DNA from: Lingula anatina
Lineage: Eukaryota; Brachiopoda; Lingulata; Lingulida; Lingulidae
Assembly: GCF_001039355.2 (NCBI RefSeq)
Contig: NW_019775859.1
Location: 10,376-74,375 of the forward strand
Length of the DNA stretch: 64,000 nucleotides
Reading direction: 5' to 3'
Every line of letters begins with the position of its first letter. Position 1 is the first letter of the stretch. The notes under the pieces were generated by a model. The model was given only the letters and a program-made list of their open reading frames with translations, was not told where the DNA came from and did no database searches. This document shows positions 22,324 to 35,967 of the stretch, one piece after another. The position numbers were made by a program, and so were the translations under genes.

Positions 22324-25300
22324 TAGGAGAGAGAGAAAGAGCGCGTAAACCAATGCTCGATTTTTATAGCTTGTATGATTCATTGGTGAAATTTTGTTAT
22401 TGTACTGTGAAGAGCATTTTACACTTAAACAGACGCAGGACTTGTACAATATTAGTCTTTCACCCAAAAATAACGCGGTAATTGGTGCCCTATTCAAGAG
22501 GACGTGGAAATGAAGAGTAAGATGCATGACAAATAAAGGTCTGCCATATTTCATTACCGTTACAAATCACCTGTCTCCAAGATATGAAGCCTCATTAATT
22601 TAACATTACATGTGTGAATCCTGGTTGTCTTCTAAGACTTGCACTACGGCACTGCTTCCGGACGAATGAACGTAATTAAATATTTCATGCCCAGCATAAT
22701 CAGTGCCCAAAATATTGACCAGTATTACATATGCAGCACCTTCCATGGTGACATGTTGCCGGCAAAATTACAACGCGTTGCCTCCATATAATCTGCCAAA
22801 AAACGTGCCCTGGAATTATGTCTCTGCTCACGCTCTCACCAGCCGGAGATTATGCCCTTTTCTTGAATTTCAGCATGCACACAGGAAGCCGACAGCTGAC
22901 AGTTGAAAGTAATCCGATTTTGTTTTGCTGGAGGTGAATACCAGACCGTCAAAAGGAACTCTTGGGTAAACTATATAATTAATAAAAAATTATTACTCTT
23001 AGAGACTAAATTCGCTCACCATGCACCTACCTTACAATGCGCTCTTTTTCCTCTGACTTTGCATTCGCTGAATGGCAAGAATTCCAGGAGTTAAATTCAT
23101 TTTTTCACTACGTGAACAATGACGTTTCTTGATAGGCCTCATCTGTCTCCATTTGTGTTAGAAAGGTAATGAAAAATTGATACTGCCATTGCGTGCCAGC
23201 TATTTTGAACTCTACTCCCACGGTCTCTCCAGGTTACTTGTACCTTGAAAAATGTTTTTTTTCAATGAACTATATGAGAAATAAAAAACAGATAGCGAAT
23301 TTTTCTGGTTGCATGGGTTACATGCAAGAATGAGAAGATTTTTTTCCTTTTAAGTGCAGGAGTACCATTTTAATTTGGAGCATTGGCAGTTTGGTCTTGT
23401 CTGTTGGAAGGCTAGTTGAAAATCTCATTAGAATTGACAATTTGTCGATTGGCACGCTACCATATGTCCCTGGTAACTGTAAAACACACATATATATATA
23501 TATATGGAATCAGACATAGACACGTAATCTTCAATTAAAGAATACGGAAATTAGTCAGTACATATAGAAATCTACAGGACTCCAGTGAGCTCTATAGAAA
23601 TCCTACAGGACGCGCTATTGGACACATGTTGTAAAGGACCCTATAGGATTTATGGCCAATTTAAAGACGTACTATATGATACTGTACTATATGATTCTTG
23701 TGAACACCAAGCTTTGTCTCCCTGAGTGAAAGTTTGTCAAACAATTAAAATGAAACCTTTCAAGCAGTAGCTATCTCTGGAGATGGCTCTTGTGACAGAG
23801 ATGTAGCTGAATAGAAAAATGAACTGGCGAGTGAGAATAATGCATTGTTCGTTCTGAAATTTGAGACACTTGTCGATAGGTCATCTAATGCGTCAATTGT
23901 CAATACTTCAGCAAAACATGCCATTGTGTTGGCAGATATCACAAAAATACTGCTTGTCACGTTTGTCTATTTTGTTCTGAATTTTGTAACATGAACGTAG
24001 CATATTCTATGGAATTTTGAATATTCCACTTCGCGTATGTCATGATAGCTTTATGCAGAATGCATCTGTCTCTAATTAGGTTGTTGTGGTTCGGAAAACC
24101 ATTCTGGAGTTATTCTGCGAATTTTATATTAGTCAACGTTAAAAAAATTCCCTTGTTAACCATAATAGCTAGTACCTAACACGTACCATGTACGCTACCT
24201 ACGTGTTTTAACTACTGAAAGTTAAAGTGAAAGTTCCTGATTGATATTTTCAGTGAAAAATTTAAACAATAAAGTACATATTCCAAACAATATCAAAATA
24301 TCAACCTAAAAAATAAAGAACCTGCCTGAACCTTATTATTATCAGTTGGGAATATATCGATGCATAAAAAAACAATATGATGCACCATAAAATCTGTTTC
24401 AACAGCTCCGCAGTTTCTTCTCTTAACTTGTACTCTTAGCCCTTAGCTTTGGATATCTGTATAAATTGTATTCTTTCAAATAACGAAGCTTACCAGTAGA
24501 TGCGACAGAGAACTAATAGTGTAGTTTCGTCATTAATGTTTTTTTTTTTCGGTATCTTGGATGCATTTTGAACGCCAATACAAAGTAACTTACCAACATA
24601 AAACATAACCCCAAATAGATTTTAAAAAATCAATTGCTAACGTATCCCCTATTGTTCCCGTTATGGGTTTCAAGCCATCTCAGCTTACCACCTACCTGCT
24701 ATTCTCAAAACTAAATATAAAGTATTAATCGTACGAAAACATCACTGGATAGATATACACTTAAAAGCGAAGGAATAAAGTTTTATTAAAATATCGAAAC
24801 AAATCTGGCCACTGCCATGTAGCGACTAGAAATGCCACGAGAAACTGCAATAGTCCTACTGTGCTCATCATTTCTCCTCGATAAACTAATTTTAAGCAAA
24901 CGTCTATTCGAATTAGATAACTGTGCCTGATAATAGGCAATTAGGGAAAAGAAATGATTGGGTCTGTTTATCTCCTAGTACTGTACAATGTTTTTGGTTT
25001 ATCATGTACGTTGTAGGCTATGTCCAAATCACCCTGCAATATGATATCTCAACGAAATGAACTATAAATTTATAGGGAACTAACGAAGACAAATTTAACA
25101 AAAATGTGGCTTTTTGTTACATGTTATTATGCATCTGCTTGTATTTCTTCCAGTGCATCAATTTCTGGCGCCAGGCCTGTTACAGTAAATGGACGGTGAG
25201 GATTTTCAAACCCCTGCTTCAACGTGCCTGTACATGTATCATTGTTCAAATTCATGAGGAGCTTAGACTGGGTTACCATGCTACTGTACTATATGCCTAG

Positions 25301-26162
25301 ATCGATCTAACAGGGTCGATCTATCCCCAAAGGATTTCTCGCTAAATTGCTTTCGACTGAACTGTCTGGCACGCCTACTGAAGCCGCTAAACGATAGTTA
25401 ATTACACCCTAACAGCTTCAGTGGGTGTGCGAAACATCTAAGTCGCTTAATTTGATAGCAATTTAGTGAGAATCCCCTTGGAGATAGATCGATCCAACGT
25501 TAGTACGATAGGCTCTGGGAATGGTCCCTTAAATTAAACTAAATTGCGCAGTGGTCAACAATAGGCGGCCAGTTTATTAAGAACCCCCATTGCGTCTTAT
25601 AACAGCTACTAGTGGCGTTTTTTTGTCTATTTCCGGTCTTACTCTGCCCTAATTTGAACGCACGCTGTCCACACTATCTTTAAGCTTCGTTAATATCTGA
25701 ACAACTTTATAAGTTCTCGAGAACTCACCTACATGTATAAAGAACGTTTAACAGACTGAATTTTTCAGTTCCACTCAGCCTGTAAGGTAAAATATAAGGC
25801 GTCTTGGGAACCCGCAAGAATACAGTCATAGCACTCTCTCTTCACTGATACCAAACGATGCTTTTTGCCATTATATCACAGTCATTATCCTAGATTTTTG
25901 ATTAAGCTAGATACGTTATGGGGCTATAAAAGTACACACAATACAACAGAACACGGGTATGCCATGGTAGATAACGTAAACCTTGCTAAATAATAAAACT
26001 GATTACCCTGGAGAAAATTAGTGCTTTCTGTGTGTCTCTATTGCAGACACTAGTGACGTAACTCAGTGAATGCAAATGGCTCGAATTAGACTATCATGGA
26101 TGTTTTAATTGCGTCTAACGTCATTAAGTCGATTATTACGTGCGCAAGGGACGTCTACATTG
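20988..26162 (+). repeat. 5.2-kb direct duplication I, copy 1
   Basis: Begins TACTGGATGAATAG and ends GTCTACATTG, followed by a single N at 26163. It is nearly identical along its whole length to 26164-31399. The copies differ by scattered SNPs, small indels, microsatellite length and one short insertion. It contains no supported gene; its short open frames recur in both copies without coding features. Internal features are a GA tract (about 22288-22340), a TA tract (23490-23505) and a MITE (25298-25528). Confidence 0.95.
25298..25528. mobile_element. MITE-like inverted-repeat element, GATCGATC family, in duplication I copy 1
   Basis: The left arm (GATCGATCTATC, then TTTCTCGCTAAATTGCT) is an imperfect complement of the right arm (AGCAATTTAGTGAGAA, then GATAGATCGATC). 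The right end carries GGGAATGGTCCC, related to the outer block of the 8.9-kb copy; the matching left end looks eroded. No coding capacity. Confidence 0.7.
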
Positions 26163-26163
26163 N
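26163..26163. other. Single-N assembly junction
   Basis: One ambiguous base falls exactly between the end of duplication I copy 1 and the start of copy 2. Confidence 0.95.
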
Positions 26164-28455
26164 TACTGGATGAATAGAAATATGGACTAAGAAGAACGGA
26201 ATATTACGAAAGCTTGAGAAAAAAGCCGATGTCGCCTAGGCATCATATTTGGCAGGGCAACTCATTAATGACTGTGTAGATAAAATGCGCAGTTGATCCC
26301 AAATGTGTGTTTTAACAGGGAAAATGGACAACGCCCCTCCTATAGGTACAAGTTAAGTACGTACTAGTTCCATTAACGAAACAGACTTACATGTATGTAA
26401 CAAAAAGCCACTGCTGACCACATTTTTTATGTCAAAAGGCACAGGTGAAAGCTTTATTTGATGTATAAGGCTTTGAAAGTCTTCTGGACACTCCTGAATG
26501 ACATTTTAATCGCCACGAACCAAACAAGACATCAAGCTAAATTAATGACGTAAATGCTAACTGCAAGGGGATTGTAATAATGAAAGTATTCACAGGTTTG
26601 CTGATGATGATTGCCTTAAGCAGTGTATTTCAAGCGGTTAAATAGTAACACTGATTAATGCATGTAATACGCCTTCACGCGTGCGCCTTGGGAACGTATT
26701 TACCTCATTGGAAGCTCGGAATATGCAACTTCAGCGTGAAAATAACGGTTACTCAATGACAGACCCTTGAGAAAATAAAGTCCAAATGATACGACATGCC
26801 TTTGTAAAACCGGGCCTTCTTTCTGTATTTCACGAAGTGAAAAGCTCTTTCAGTATACGTATCATTAAGGTGATTCCACAAAATTGTAAACAAAAATGCT
26901 ACTACAGAAACAATTTAAATGATCAACAAAGCCCCCGTCCTTTATGTAAGATTTAAATACAAATATTGAAATCACATTATTTTTATACTGTGTAGCTGAC
27001 AATAATAAAATCAATCACATAAAAAAAATTAAGTGACATTCCTTAACCCAACATTTTACTAATATGACCAGTACCTCGACTTATATTTCTGAGCTGGGCT
27101 CTCAATGCATCTTGATCAACGGCACCAAATATTAACACCATCCGTCATACTTAAAAGCGATTTCAAGTAAAAAGTTCAAAGATCGTTCTCCATGACTTAG
27201 AACTTGCCCTTCCTGTTCTAGCAGTAAAGTCTTCGGCATATTACCTTAATGTGCCCCAGGAGAAGTCCACTTTTATACCTTAGTGACAGCTTCATTTGTG
27301 AAGTGATCGATGCATTGATTGTCTAGAAGCCATGGGCATGTATATATACTCATATGTACCGGGAGATATGCATCCCAACGTGCCATATGGGACGGCTGAA
27401 CCCTGGTCAACTCGACTCAGTTTGAATGCAATTTCAAAGCAATGCATCCATCCCAAACACTCAGATAGAGAGAGAGAGACAAAGAGAGAGGGAGAGAGAG
27501 TAGGAGAGAAAGAGCGCGTAAACCAATGCTCGATTTTTGTAGCTTGTATGATTCATTGGTGAAATTTCGTTATTGTACTGTGAAGAGCATTTTACACTTA
27601 AACAGACGCAGGACGTGTACAATATTAGTCTTTCAGCCAAAATTAACGCGGTAATTGGTGCCCTATTCAAGAGGACGTGGAAATGAAGAGTAAGTTGCAT
27701 GGCAAATAAGGGTCTGCCATATTTCATTACCGTTACAAATCACCTGTCTCCAAGATATGAAGCCTCATTAATTTAACATTACATGTGTGAATCCTGGTTG
27801 TCTTCTAAGACTTGCACTACGGCACTGCTTCCCAACGAATGAACCTAATTAAATATTTCATGCCCAGCATAATCAGTGCCCAAAAATATTGACCAGTATT
27901 ACATATGCAGCACCTTCCATGGTGACATGTTGCCGGCAAAATTGCAACCTAGACAGTGCGTGATGCCTCCATAAATCTGGCAAAAATGTTCTCTGGAATT
28001 ATGTCTCTACTCACGCTCTCACCAGCAGGAGATTATGCCTATTTCTTGCCTATTTCACATGAAGCCGACAGACAGTTGAAATATTATTCGATTTTGTTTT
28101 GCTGGAGGTGAATACCGGACCGTCAAAAGGAACCTTTGGGTAAACTATATAATTAATAAGACTGAATTCACTCAACTCTTACCTTACGATGTGCTCTTTT
28201 TTCCCTCACCTTGTATTTACTGAGTGGCATGAATTCCAGGAGTTAAACTTATTTTTTCACTACGTGAACAATGACGTTTCTTGACAGGCCTCATCTGTCT
28301 CCATTTGTGTTAGAAAGGTAATGAAAAATTGATACTGCCATTGCGTGCCAGCTATTCTGAACTCTACTCCCACGGTCTCTCCAGGTTACTTGTACCTTGA
28401 AAAATGTTGTTTTTTTTCATTGAACTATATGAGAAAAAAAATTATCTGGGTGCAT

Positions 28456-28529
28456 GGGTTTGGGGGCGTGGCCTTATGTCCCACGCGGGACGAAGAGCAA
28501 TGATGATGATGATGATGATGGGTTTGGGG
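28456..28529 (+). mobile_element. Short SINE-like insertion with (GAT)n tail, in one copy only
   Basis: Relative to the corresponding site in copy 1 near 23315, this copy has an insertion of about 54 bases. It contains GCGTGGCC and CACGCGGGACGAAGAGCAA and ends in (GAT)n. It is flanked by the 10-bp direct repeat GGGTTTGGGG (28456-28465, 28520-28529). A trinucleotide tail plus direct repeats suggests a 5'-truncated SINE. The family is not identified. Confidence 0.55.
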
Positions 28530-28695
28530 ATTTACATGCATGAATGAGAAGATTTTTTTCTTTTAAGTGCATTAGTACCATTTTAATTTGAAGCATTGGC
28601 AGTTTGGTCTTGTCTGTTGGAAGGCTAGTTGAAAATCTCATTAGAATTGACAATTTGTCGATTGGCACGCTGTCATATGTCCCTGGTAACTGTAA

Positions 28696-28698
<3 letters not shown>

Positions 28699-28758
<60 letters not shown>
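28699..28758. repeat. (TA)n microsatellite, 60 bp
   Basis: Pure TA repeat. The matching tract in the other copy of duplication I (23490-23505) is only 16 bp. Confidence 0.95.
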
Positions 28759-28761
<3 letters not shown>

Positions 28762-30528
28762 TTCAGACATAGACACTTAATCTTCAATTAAAGAATACGG
28801 AAATTAATCAGCACATATAGAAATCTACAGGACTCAAATGAGCTCTATAGAAATCCTACAGGACGCGCTATTGGACACATGTTCTAACGGGCCCTATAGG
28901 ATTTATGGCCAATTTAAAGACGTACTATATGATACTGTTTTGTATGATTCTTGTGAACATCAAGCTTTGTCTCCCTGAGTGAAAGTTTGTCAAACAATTA
29001 AAATGAAACCTTTCACGCAGTAGCTATCTCTGGAGATGGCTCTTGTGACAGAGATGTAGCTGAATAGAAAAATGAACTGGCGAGTGAGGATAATGCATTG
29101 TTCGTTCTGAAATTTGAGACACTTGTCGATAGGTCATCTAATGCGTCAATTGTCAATACTTGTTGGCAGATATCACAAAAATACTGCTTGTCACGTTTGT
29201 CTATTTTGTTCTTAATTTTGAAGTAACATGAACGTAGCATATTCTATGGAATTTTGAATATTCCATTTCACGTACGTCATGATAGCTTCATGCAGAATGC
29301 ATCTGTCTCTAATTAGGTTATTGTGGTTCTGGAAACCATTCTGGAGTTATTCTGCGAATTTTATATTAGTCAACGTTAAAAAAATTCCCTTGTTAACCAT
29401 AATAGCTAGTACCTAGCACGTACCATGTACGCTACCTACCTGTTTTAACTACTGAAATTTAAAGTGAAAGTTCCTGATTGATATTTTCAGTGAAAATTTT
29501 GCACAATAAAGTATTCCGAACAATATCAAAATATCAACCTGAAAATGAAGGACCTGCCTGAACCTTATTATTATCAGTTGGGAATATATCGATACATAAA
29601 AAACAATATGATGCACCATAAAATCTGTTTCAACAGCTCCGCAGTTTCGTCTCTTAACTTGTACTCTTAGGCCTTAGCTTTGGATATCCGTATAAATTTT
29701 ATTTTCTTTGAAATAACGAAGCTTACTAGTAGATGCGACAGAGAACTAATAGTGTAGTTTCGCCATTAATGTTTTTTTTCGGTATCTTGGATGTATTTTG
29801 AACGCCAATACAAATTAACTTACCAACATGAAACATAACCCCAAATAGATTTTAAAAAATCAATTGCTAACGTATCCCCTATTGTTCCCGTTATGGGTTT
29901 CAAGCCATCTCAGCTTACCACCTACCTGCTATTCTCAAAACTAAATATAAAGTATTAATCGTACGAAAACATCACTGGATAGATATACACTTAAAAGCGA
30001 AGGAATAAAGTTTTATTAAAATATCGAAACAAATTTGGCCACTGCCATGTAGCGACTAGAAATGCCACGAGAAACTGCAATAGTCCTACTGTGCTCATCA
30101 TTTCTCCTCGATAAACTAATTTTAAGCAAACGTCTATTCGAATTAGATAACTGTGCCTGATAATAGGCAATTAGGGATATGAAATGATTGGGTCTGTTTA
30201 TCTCCTAGTACTGTACAATGTTTTTGGTTGTATCATGTACGTTGTAGGCTATGTCCAAATCACCCTGCAATATGATATCTCAACGAAATGAACTATAAAT
30301 TTATAGGGAACTAACGAAGACAAATTTAACAAAAATGTGGCTTTTTGTTACATGTTATTATGCATCTGCTTGTATTTCTTCCAGTGCATCAATTTCTGGC
30401 GCCAGGCCTGTTACAGTAAATGGACGGTGAGGATTTTCAAACCCCTGCTTCAACGTGCCTGTACATGTATCATTGTTCAAATTCATGAGGAGCTTAGACT
30501 GGGTTACCATGCTACTGTACTATATGCC

Positions 30529-30758
30529 TAGATCGATCTAACAGGGTCGATCTATCCCCAAAGGATTTCTCGCTAAATTGCTTTCGACTGAACTGTCTGG
30601 CACGCCTACTGAAGCCGCTAAACGTTAGTTAATTACACCCTAACAGCTTCAGTGGGTGTGCGGAACATCTAAGCCGCTTAATTTGATAGCAATTTAGTGA
30701 GAATCCCCTTGGAGATAGATCGATCCAACGTTAGTACGATAGGCTCTGGGAATGGTCT
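30529..30758. mobile_element. MITE-like inverted-repeat element, GATCGATC family, in duplication I copy 2
   Basis: Duplicate of the element at 25298-25528 with only a few substitutions. It shares that element's flanks, so it arose with the duplication and not by transposition. Confidence 0.7.
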
Positions 30759-31404
30759 CTTAAATTAAACTAAATTGCGCAGTGGTCAACAATAGGCGGC
30801 CAGTTTATTAAGAATCCCCATTGCGTCTTATAACAGCTACTAGTGGCGTTTTTTTGTCTATTTCCGGTCTTACTCTGCCCTAATTTGAACGCACGCTGTC
30901 CACACTATCTTTAAGCTTCGTTAATATCTGAACAATTTTATAACTTCTCGAAAACTCACCTATAAAGAAACGTTTAACAGACTGAATTTTTCAGTTCCAC
31001 TCAGCCTGTAAGGTAAAATATAAGGCGTCGTGGGAACCCGCAAGAAAACAGTCATAGCACTCTCTCTTCACTGATACCAAACGATGCTTTTTACCATTAT
31101 ATCACAGTCATTATCCTAGATTTTTGATTAAGCTAGATACGTTATGGGGCTATAAAAGTACACACAATACAACAGAACACGGGTATGCCATGGTAGATAA
31201 CGTAAACCTCGCCAGACGTATTGCTAAATAATAAAACTGATTACCCTGGAGAAAATTAGTGCTTTTGTGTGTCTCTATTGCAGACACTAGTGACGTAACT
31301 CAGTGAATGCAAATGGCTCGAATTAGACTATCATGGATGTTTTAATTGCGTCTAACGTCATTAAGTCGATTATTACGTGCGCAAGGGACGTCTACATTGT
31401 TACC

Positions 31405-31429
31405 NNNNNNNNNNNNNNNNNNNNNNNNN
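31405..31429. other. 25-N assembly gap
   Basis: A run of 25 N directly after the end of duplication I copy 2, followed by a G-rich stretch. Confidence 1.
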
Positions 31430-32490
31430 GGGGGGGGAGTGGAGTGGAGGTCCAAACGTGACAAGGCGTGAATAGACGACGGCAACATTACTTAGTTTTG
31501 CAACTTAGAAACTTATTATAACTTTTAAACTCATTTTATTGAAGATTGAGAATACACTGAAATATGACAGACTGGATTTACCAGCAGTAGCGCAATTCTT
31601 GCAAATGAATCTTTTTGACGCTCGTTCTTTCATTGCTACAATTAGTGTATAGAACATGTTTCCATAAACATTTTTCTGTGCTGTCCCGAGTCGCTCCCTA
31701 ATTAGGCAGCCCATCCATTGATTTCGTTTCAGTCTTAGGTCACGCAGATAAGTGCGAGAGAAACGCCTTCTTCCACATCTTGCAAATTATGTTAGCCTAA
31801 AAGACGTTGAATGTTGCATTGGGGCCTATGTGTACCTTACTATATACTCTTGTTAAGAACCGGATGGGGAGAGGGGTCGAAATTTATGTTCTTGTCGAAA
31901 TCAGATGGACCTGTCTTAATCTCAGCACAGTACTGTTAAAACTAGCCAAATCTTATCCAAATGTTTGGCCATTACATGATTTCTGGTTTAACAAATAAGC
32001 CTCTGACTGTGCCGAATGTATGACACCCCCCCACACACACACATTAATTTGCACAGTATAACGAGCATGTTTAGCAAGGTGCTCGGTTGCTTCATTATCC
32101 CTAGCAAACGCAAGACAAGTTCTTGCGTTAATAATGGACGGTATGTTTCTTGCCATGGATCACCAAACTTTCCGAGCATCGACAACTTTTTTAACTTATC
32201 GCAATGCTATTTACTTTCCAAGTGAAGTGTAAACACCTGCTGTGCACCTTGCTGAGTGCGGTGTTTCTTGTAAATTAAAGTAGCAGGATCTGGTCGTCTG
32301 TCGACGGCAAAGCCAAAAACGTACATTTCAACAACTTATTCTTCAAAGAGGAAATTTGATCTCCGTTTCAAATAACCATGGATGTCATTCTTGGATTATT
32401 ACTATTATTTTTAATTCAAGCTACGCAAACCTGCGTTAAATGGATAACTCGAAGCTAACCCTTTTACGAACGTGCCTTAATGCCATTTCC

Positions 32491-32540
<50 letters not shown>

Positions 32541-32989
32541 GTTTAGTGATCACAAAAATGTTTTACATTTAGATTTATGCCATTTTCAATGTGCACAGTC
32601 ATGCTGATTATTCATGGACTTAAGCTGTCAGTAATCTCTCAAATTCATGGTGAACGGCACAGATAAAATCTTAATCTCAACAGGACGCGATCATCCGATT
32701 TTTTTTTTTTTTTTTTTTTTTTTTTTGATTTTAGCATCACACATCTTGTTTACAGTATGTTGCACATATTGAAAATAACGTTATCATAGGGTCCTATTAA
32801 CAGGGCACGCACGGCACAAATTTGCATCGATTCTTTTCAGTCAAATAATGAAGACAACGCATGATTAGGCACTTAAAAGTTGAGATTGCGCAAGTCAGCG
32901 CCACAACATGAAAACAGGTGGAGAACCAACAATGGAAATTCCTCGTAAAATCGAACGAAAGTTGAAGAAACAAAATGTGATAGATCCAC

Positions 32990-32992
<3 letters not shown>

Positions 32993-33064
<72 letters not shown>
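32993..33064. repeat. (TA)n microsatellite, 72 bp
   Basis: Uninterrupted TA repeat. The open frames crossing it are Tyr-Ile artefacts. Confidence 0.95.
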
Positions 33065-33069
<5 letters not shown>

Positions 33070-34552
33070 ATAGACTTAATAAATATGACTATAATATATC
33101 GAGAGTCACATTTTGACACAGGATATCTACTGTATCTCTCCCCCATCCCTCCCCAGGAAAAATGGGATGCACACATGATGTTTTTGACTCTATATGTTAA
33201 GAGTTAAAGTATTCAACCAATGAGCACCTTTGTCATTTTGAACCCGTGGCTATCATGGATCATTTCCATATTCAAGCAGATGGCAGAATCTGACTTCTAA
33301 AATTTAAACTTACTCATCTGCTTCTATATGCCCTTTTGTCATTTAATGATAAGATCTACCCATTATATTCATAAATGAGTCTAAGTTTTTGGTAAATAAT
33401 TATCTTTAACAATACATTCTTCTAACGCTTTTTGGGCATGCGTTCAAATTCATTAAGAATCCACTAGCTCTCTCCAATACACATTGCAATTTATGGCATA
33501 GCCAGAAGCCAACTCTCCAACATAGAATGCAACAATTCAATCAACGCGACAAAACATTCTGACCGGTCATTTGACTTTGGGGAATATTCGAGTGCAAATC
33601 TTGCGATAGATACTTGCATAGTTATCAAAACCACAAACGACTCTTCTCCAATTCAAATTATGTAGATGTAACGCATAAAAAGATTCCATGACAGACAAGG
33701 GACTTACTTAAAGAAGCAACTAACCAGCCACAAAAGGCGTCAAGTTGGTTCTGATGGATCAGGAGCTACAAGAAGGCCTCCCTTAGCAAAATATCACGCC
33801 TGTCGCAAATTCCTGCGATTCCTTCTTGCAGATTTGTAACAAATTTATTGAAACATGGCTGCATATTATATTAGCAGTAATAAAATTTTCCTTGCAAACT
33901 CCTGCAAACTCGTTGCTGCAACCTTTTAAAATTAAATTTAATAACAATAATGCCACAATATTGCTGCAAAATTTTCATTTTGCTATTTTATAACTTTTGA
34001 GAAAAAAAGGTTAATATGAATCTTCTGCAATTCAATAATATATTTATTGATAATAATAATAATTTATTCAGCTTTGAATGTTACAATTTAACAATGTTCG
34101 CTGTCTAGGCTACTACAGAATCTACCATATTGTGCTTACAGAAAAAGACAGTGCTACTTCATTGTGCTGCTAACTGTATATACTGTGATATTGCTTTAAG
34201 TATTTATTGTGAATAACACCTTATTCTATCGGAAGCAAATGTTTCGTGCAACCACATAAGTGCTCCATTTCGATGAGATAACACTGTACCTAAAGACTAA
34301 TTCCCCAATCAAGGCACACGCACGTCTGTAAGACATCGTCTAAATCAGCGGGTGGCATTTGGAATTATGTAAGGCACATTATCGTTTGTCTGGTCCCTTG
34401 ATTTCTTATTTAAAGCAACTGTGTGATTTAGCAAGACGTTTTGAATAAGCAAAGATTACTTGCGATATTCAATGATAAAAAATTATTAGGTAACAAAAGC
34501 ATAAAATCCTATAGGTCTATGCTAGCAAACTCTGTTGGAGGGAGAAGGGAGG

Positions 34553-34794
34553 CAGGGGCGGATCTAGGATGATTTGGAGGGGGGTCCGCGGATGCAAAGC
34601 CGACCCCCCCTCTTAACATTGGCGTGGGTCTCGAGGCCTGCTGAAGGGTCCCGAAATTTTTTGGTATTTTAGGGGGTGCACGGTGCCATTCAGTCAAAAT
34701 TCTAATTTCAAGAGGGGACCATAGTGTGATTTTTTTTCAGAAATCGAAGGGGGGGTTCAGGACCCCCCTGACACCCCCACTAAATCCGCCACTG
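34553..34794. mobile_element. 242-bp MITE, hAT-like ends
   Basis: Begins CAGGGGCGGATCTAG and ends CTAAATCCGCCACTG, which are near-perfect inverted repeats of about 15 bp. The hexamer GGGAGG lies directly on both sides (34547-34552 and 34795-34800). An imperfect 8-bp duplication, as hAT elements make, is also possible. There is no coding sequence inside. The CAGnGGCGGAT terminus resembles non-autonomous hAT elements; that assignment is inference. Confidence 0.75.
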
Positions 34795-35933
34795 GGGAGG
34801 GGGCAGAGATATGGGCTCTACCTCATCTATGCCCTAGATTTGTACAGTGTAGAGTACATCACTTATTTAATATTTCTTGTTACGTTAGACACCCAATAAA
34901 CAAATCAAGTTTTGAGGTCGATAATACCAATCACATAAACGCGCGGAAGCGATCTTCAACCAGTCTATAAACTTAAGCCCCTTTAATGAGGTCCAATCTT
35001 TCCGCAAATTTGGAGACAGATGTGCAAGATCTGATGAATGATGAGCTGAGGAATGCATATATTCTGGAAAATACGCTGTTAAAGTCAACGACAAACCGAT
35101 ACATATTTTCATTGCAATGAGCTGGAGGAACTGAATGGACACGTCATTTGGGCTTTTACCTCGGGGTATTCAATTTCCAGAATTTGATTCACATATATTC
35201 TTAATTCTTATTCTTCTGGTTGACCAAGATATTGCACTCATTTGAGGAATGCTTTGCCAGTCGAATTGAACTGTATTTTGGGGGTTTGCACCGACATTTT
35301 CTCAAGTAATTTGATATTTCTTGGTTACAAAATGAACTTATCTATTGGTATACCATATAACATTATCATATAAGAATAAACAGTTCTTTGAACTGAAGCT
35401 GTCTACTGTCCCTTTAGTATAACCCTGCCTCCAGGAAAATGGGTCGATCAAAACCCCAGTTGCAAGCTGCCTACACTATTCTCCTGTTCATTACGTATTC
35501 TTCCTTGAAAGAACCGACTCCGTTTCTTTCTCGGAAGATGATCGCAAGGGGATAAATTCCCATTCCGCCTCACAGATGATACTGCATGCAGAGGATAGAA
35601 TGGTTCGTATTATCCACCATGGTACCCACCCGTAAAGATTTTTTTAATTTACCAACATAGGATGCTACTGTACATATCTCAACACAATTTATGACAAAAT
35701 TGCCGGGTAAGCTCTCTCATCCTTAAATCTAATGAGTATCATGCCACAACACAATCTTCTGGTTTGTCTATTTGAGGAAAAAGAAACATTTTGCATCTGG
35801 TTCCTTTGTATGGAATTCATGATGGGGGTTTTCTTCCTTTTATATAACTTGAGAAAATCTAACCTTAATTCCAACCCACTGCGGTCCACCGATACTAATA
35901 AGGCAATTTGGCGATCTTGAAACAAAATAAAAC

Positions 35934-35967
<34 letters not shown>

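Larger units (their letters stand above)
26164..31399 (+). repeat. 5.2-kb direct duplication I, copy 2
   Basis: Second copy of 20988-26162, about 60 bp longer. It differs by a longer TA microsatellite (28699-28758, 60 bp against 16), a short insertion at 28456-28529 that is absent from copy 1, and many SNPs and small indels. It is followed by TTACC and a 25-N gap. Confidence 0.95.

Noticed and set aside
23760-29240. Short open frames repeated in both copies of duplication I, at 23760-23960 and 29013-29240
   Set aside because: Their presence in both copies follows from the duplication. They begin at different points, have no domain and show no coding pattern.
32873-33207. Open frames rich in Tyr-Ile on both strands
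   Set aside because: They are translations of the (TA)n microsatellite.
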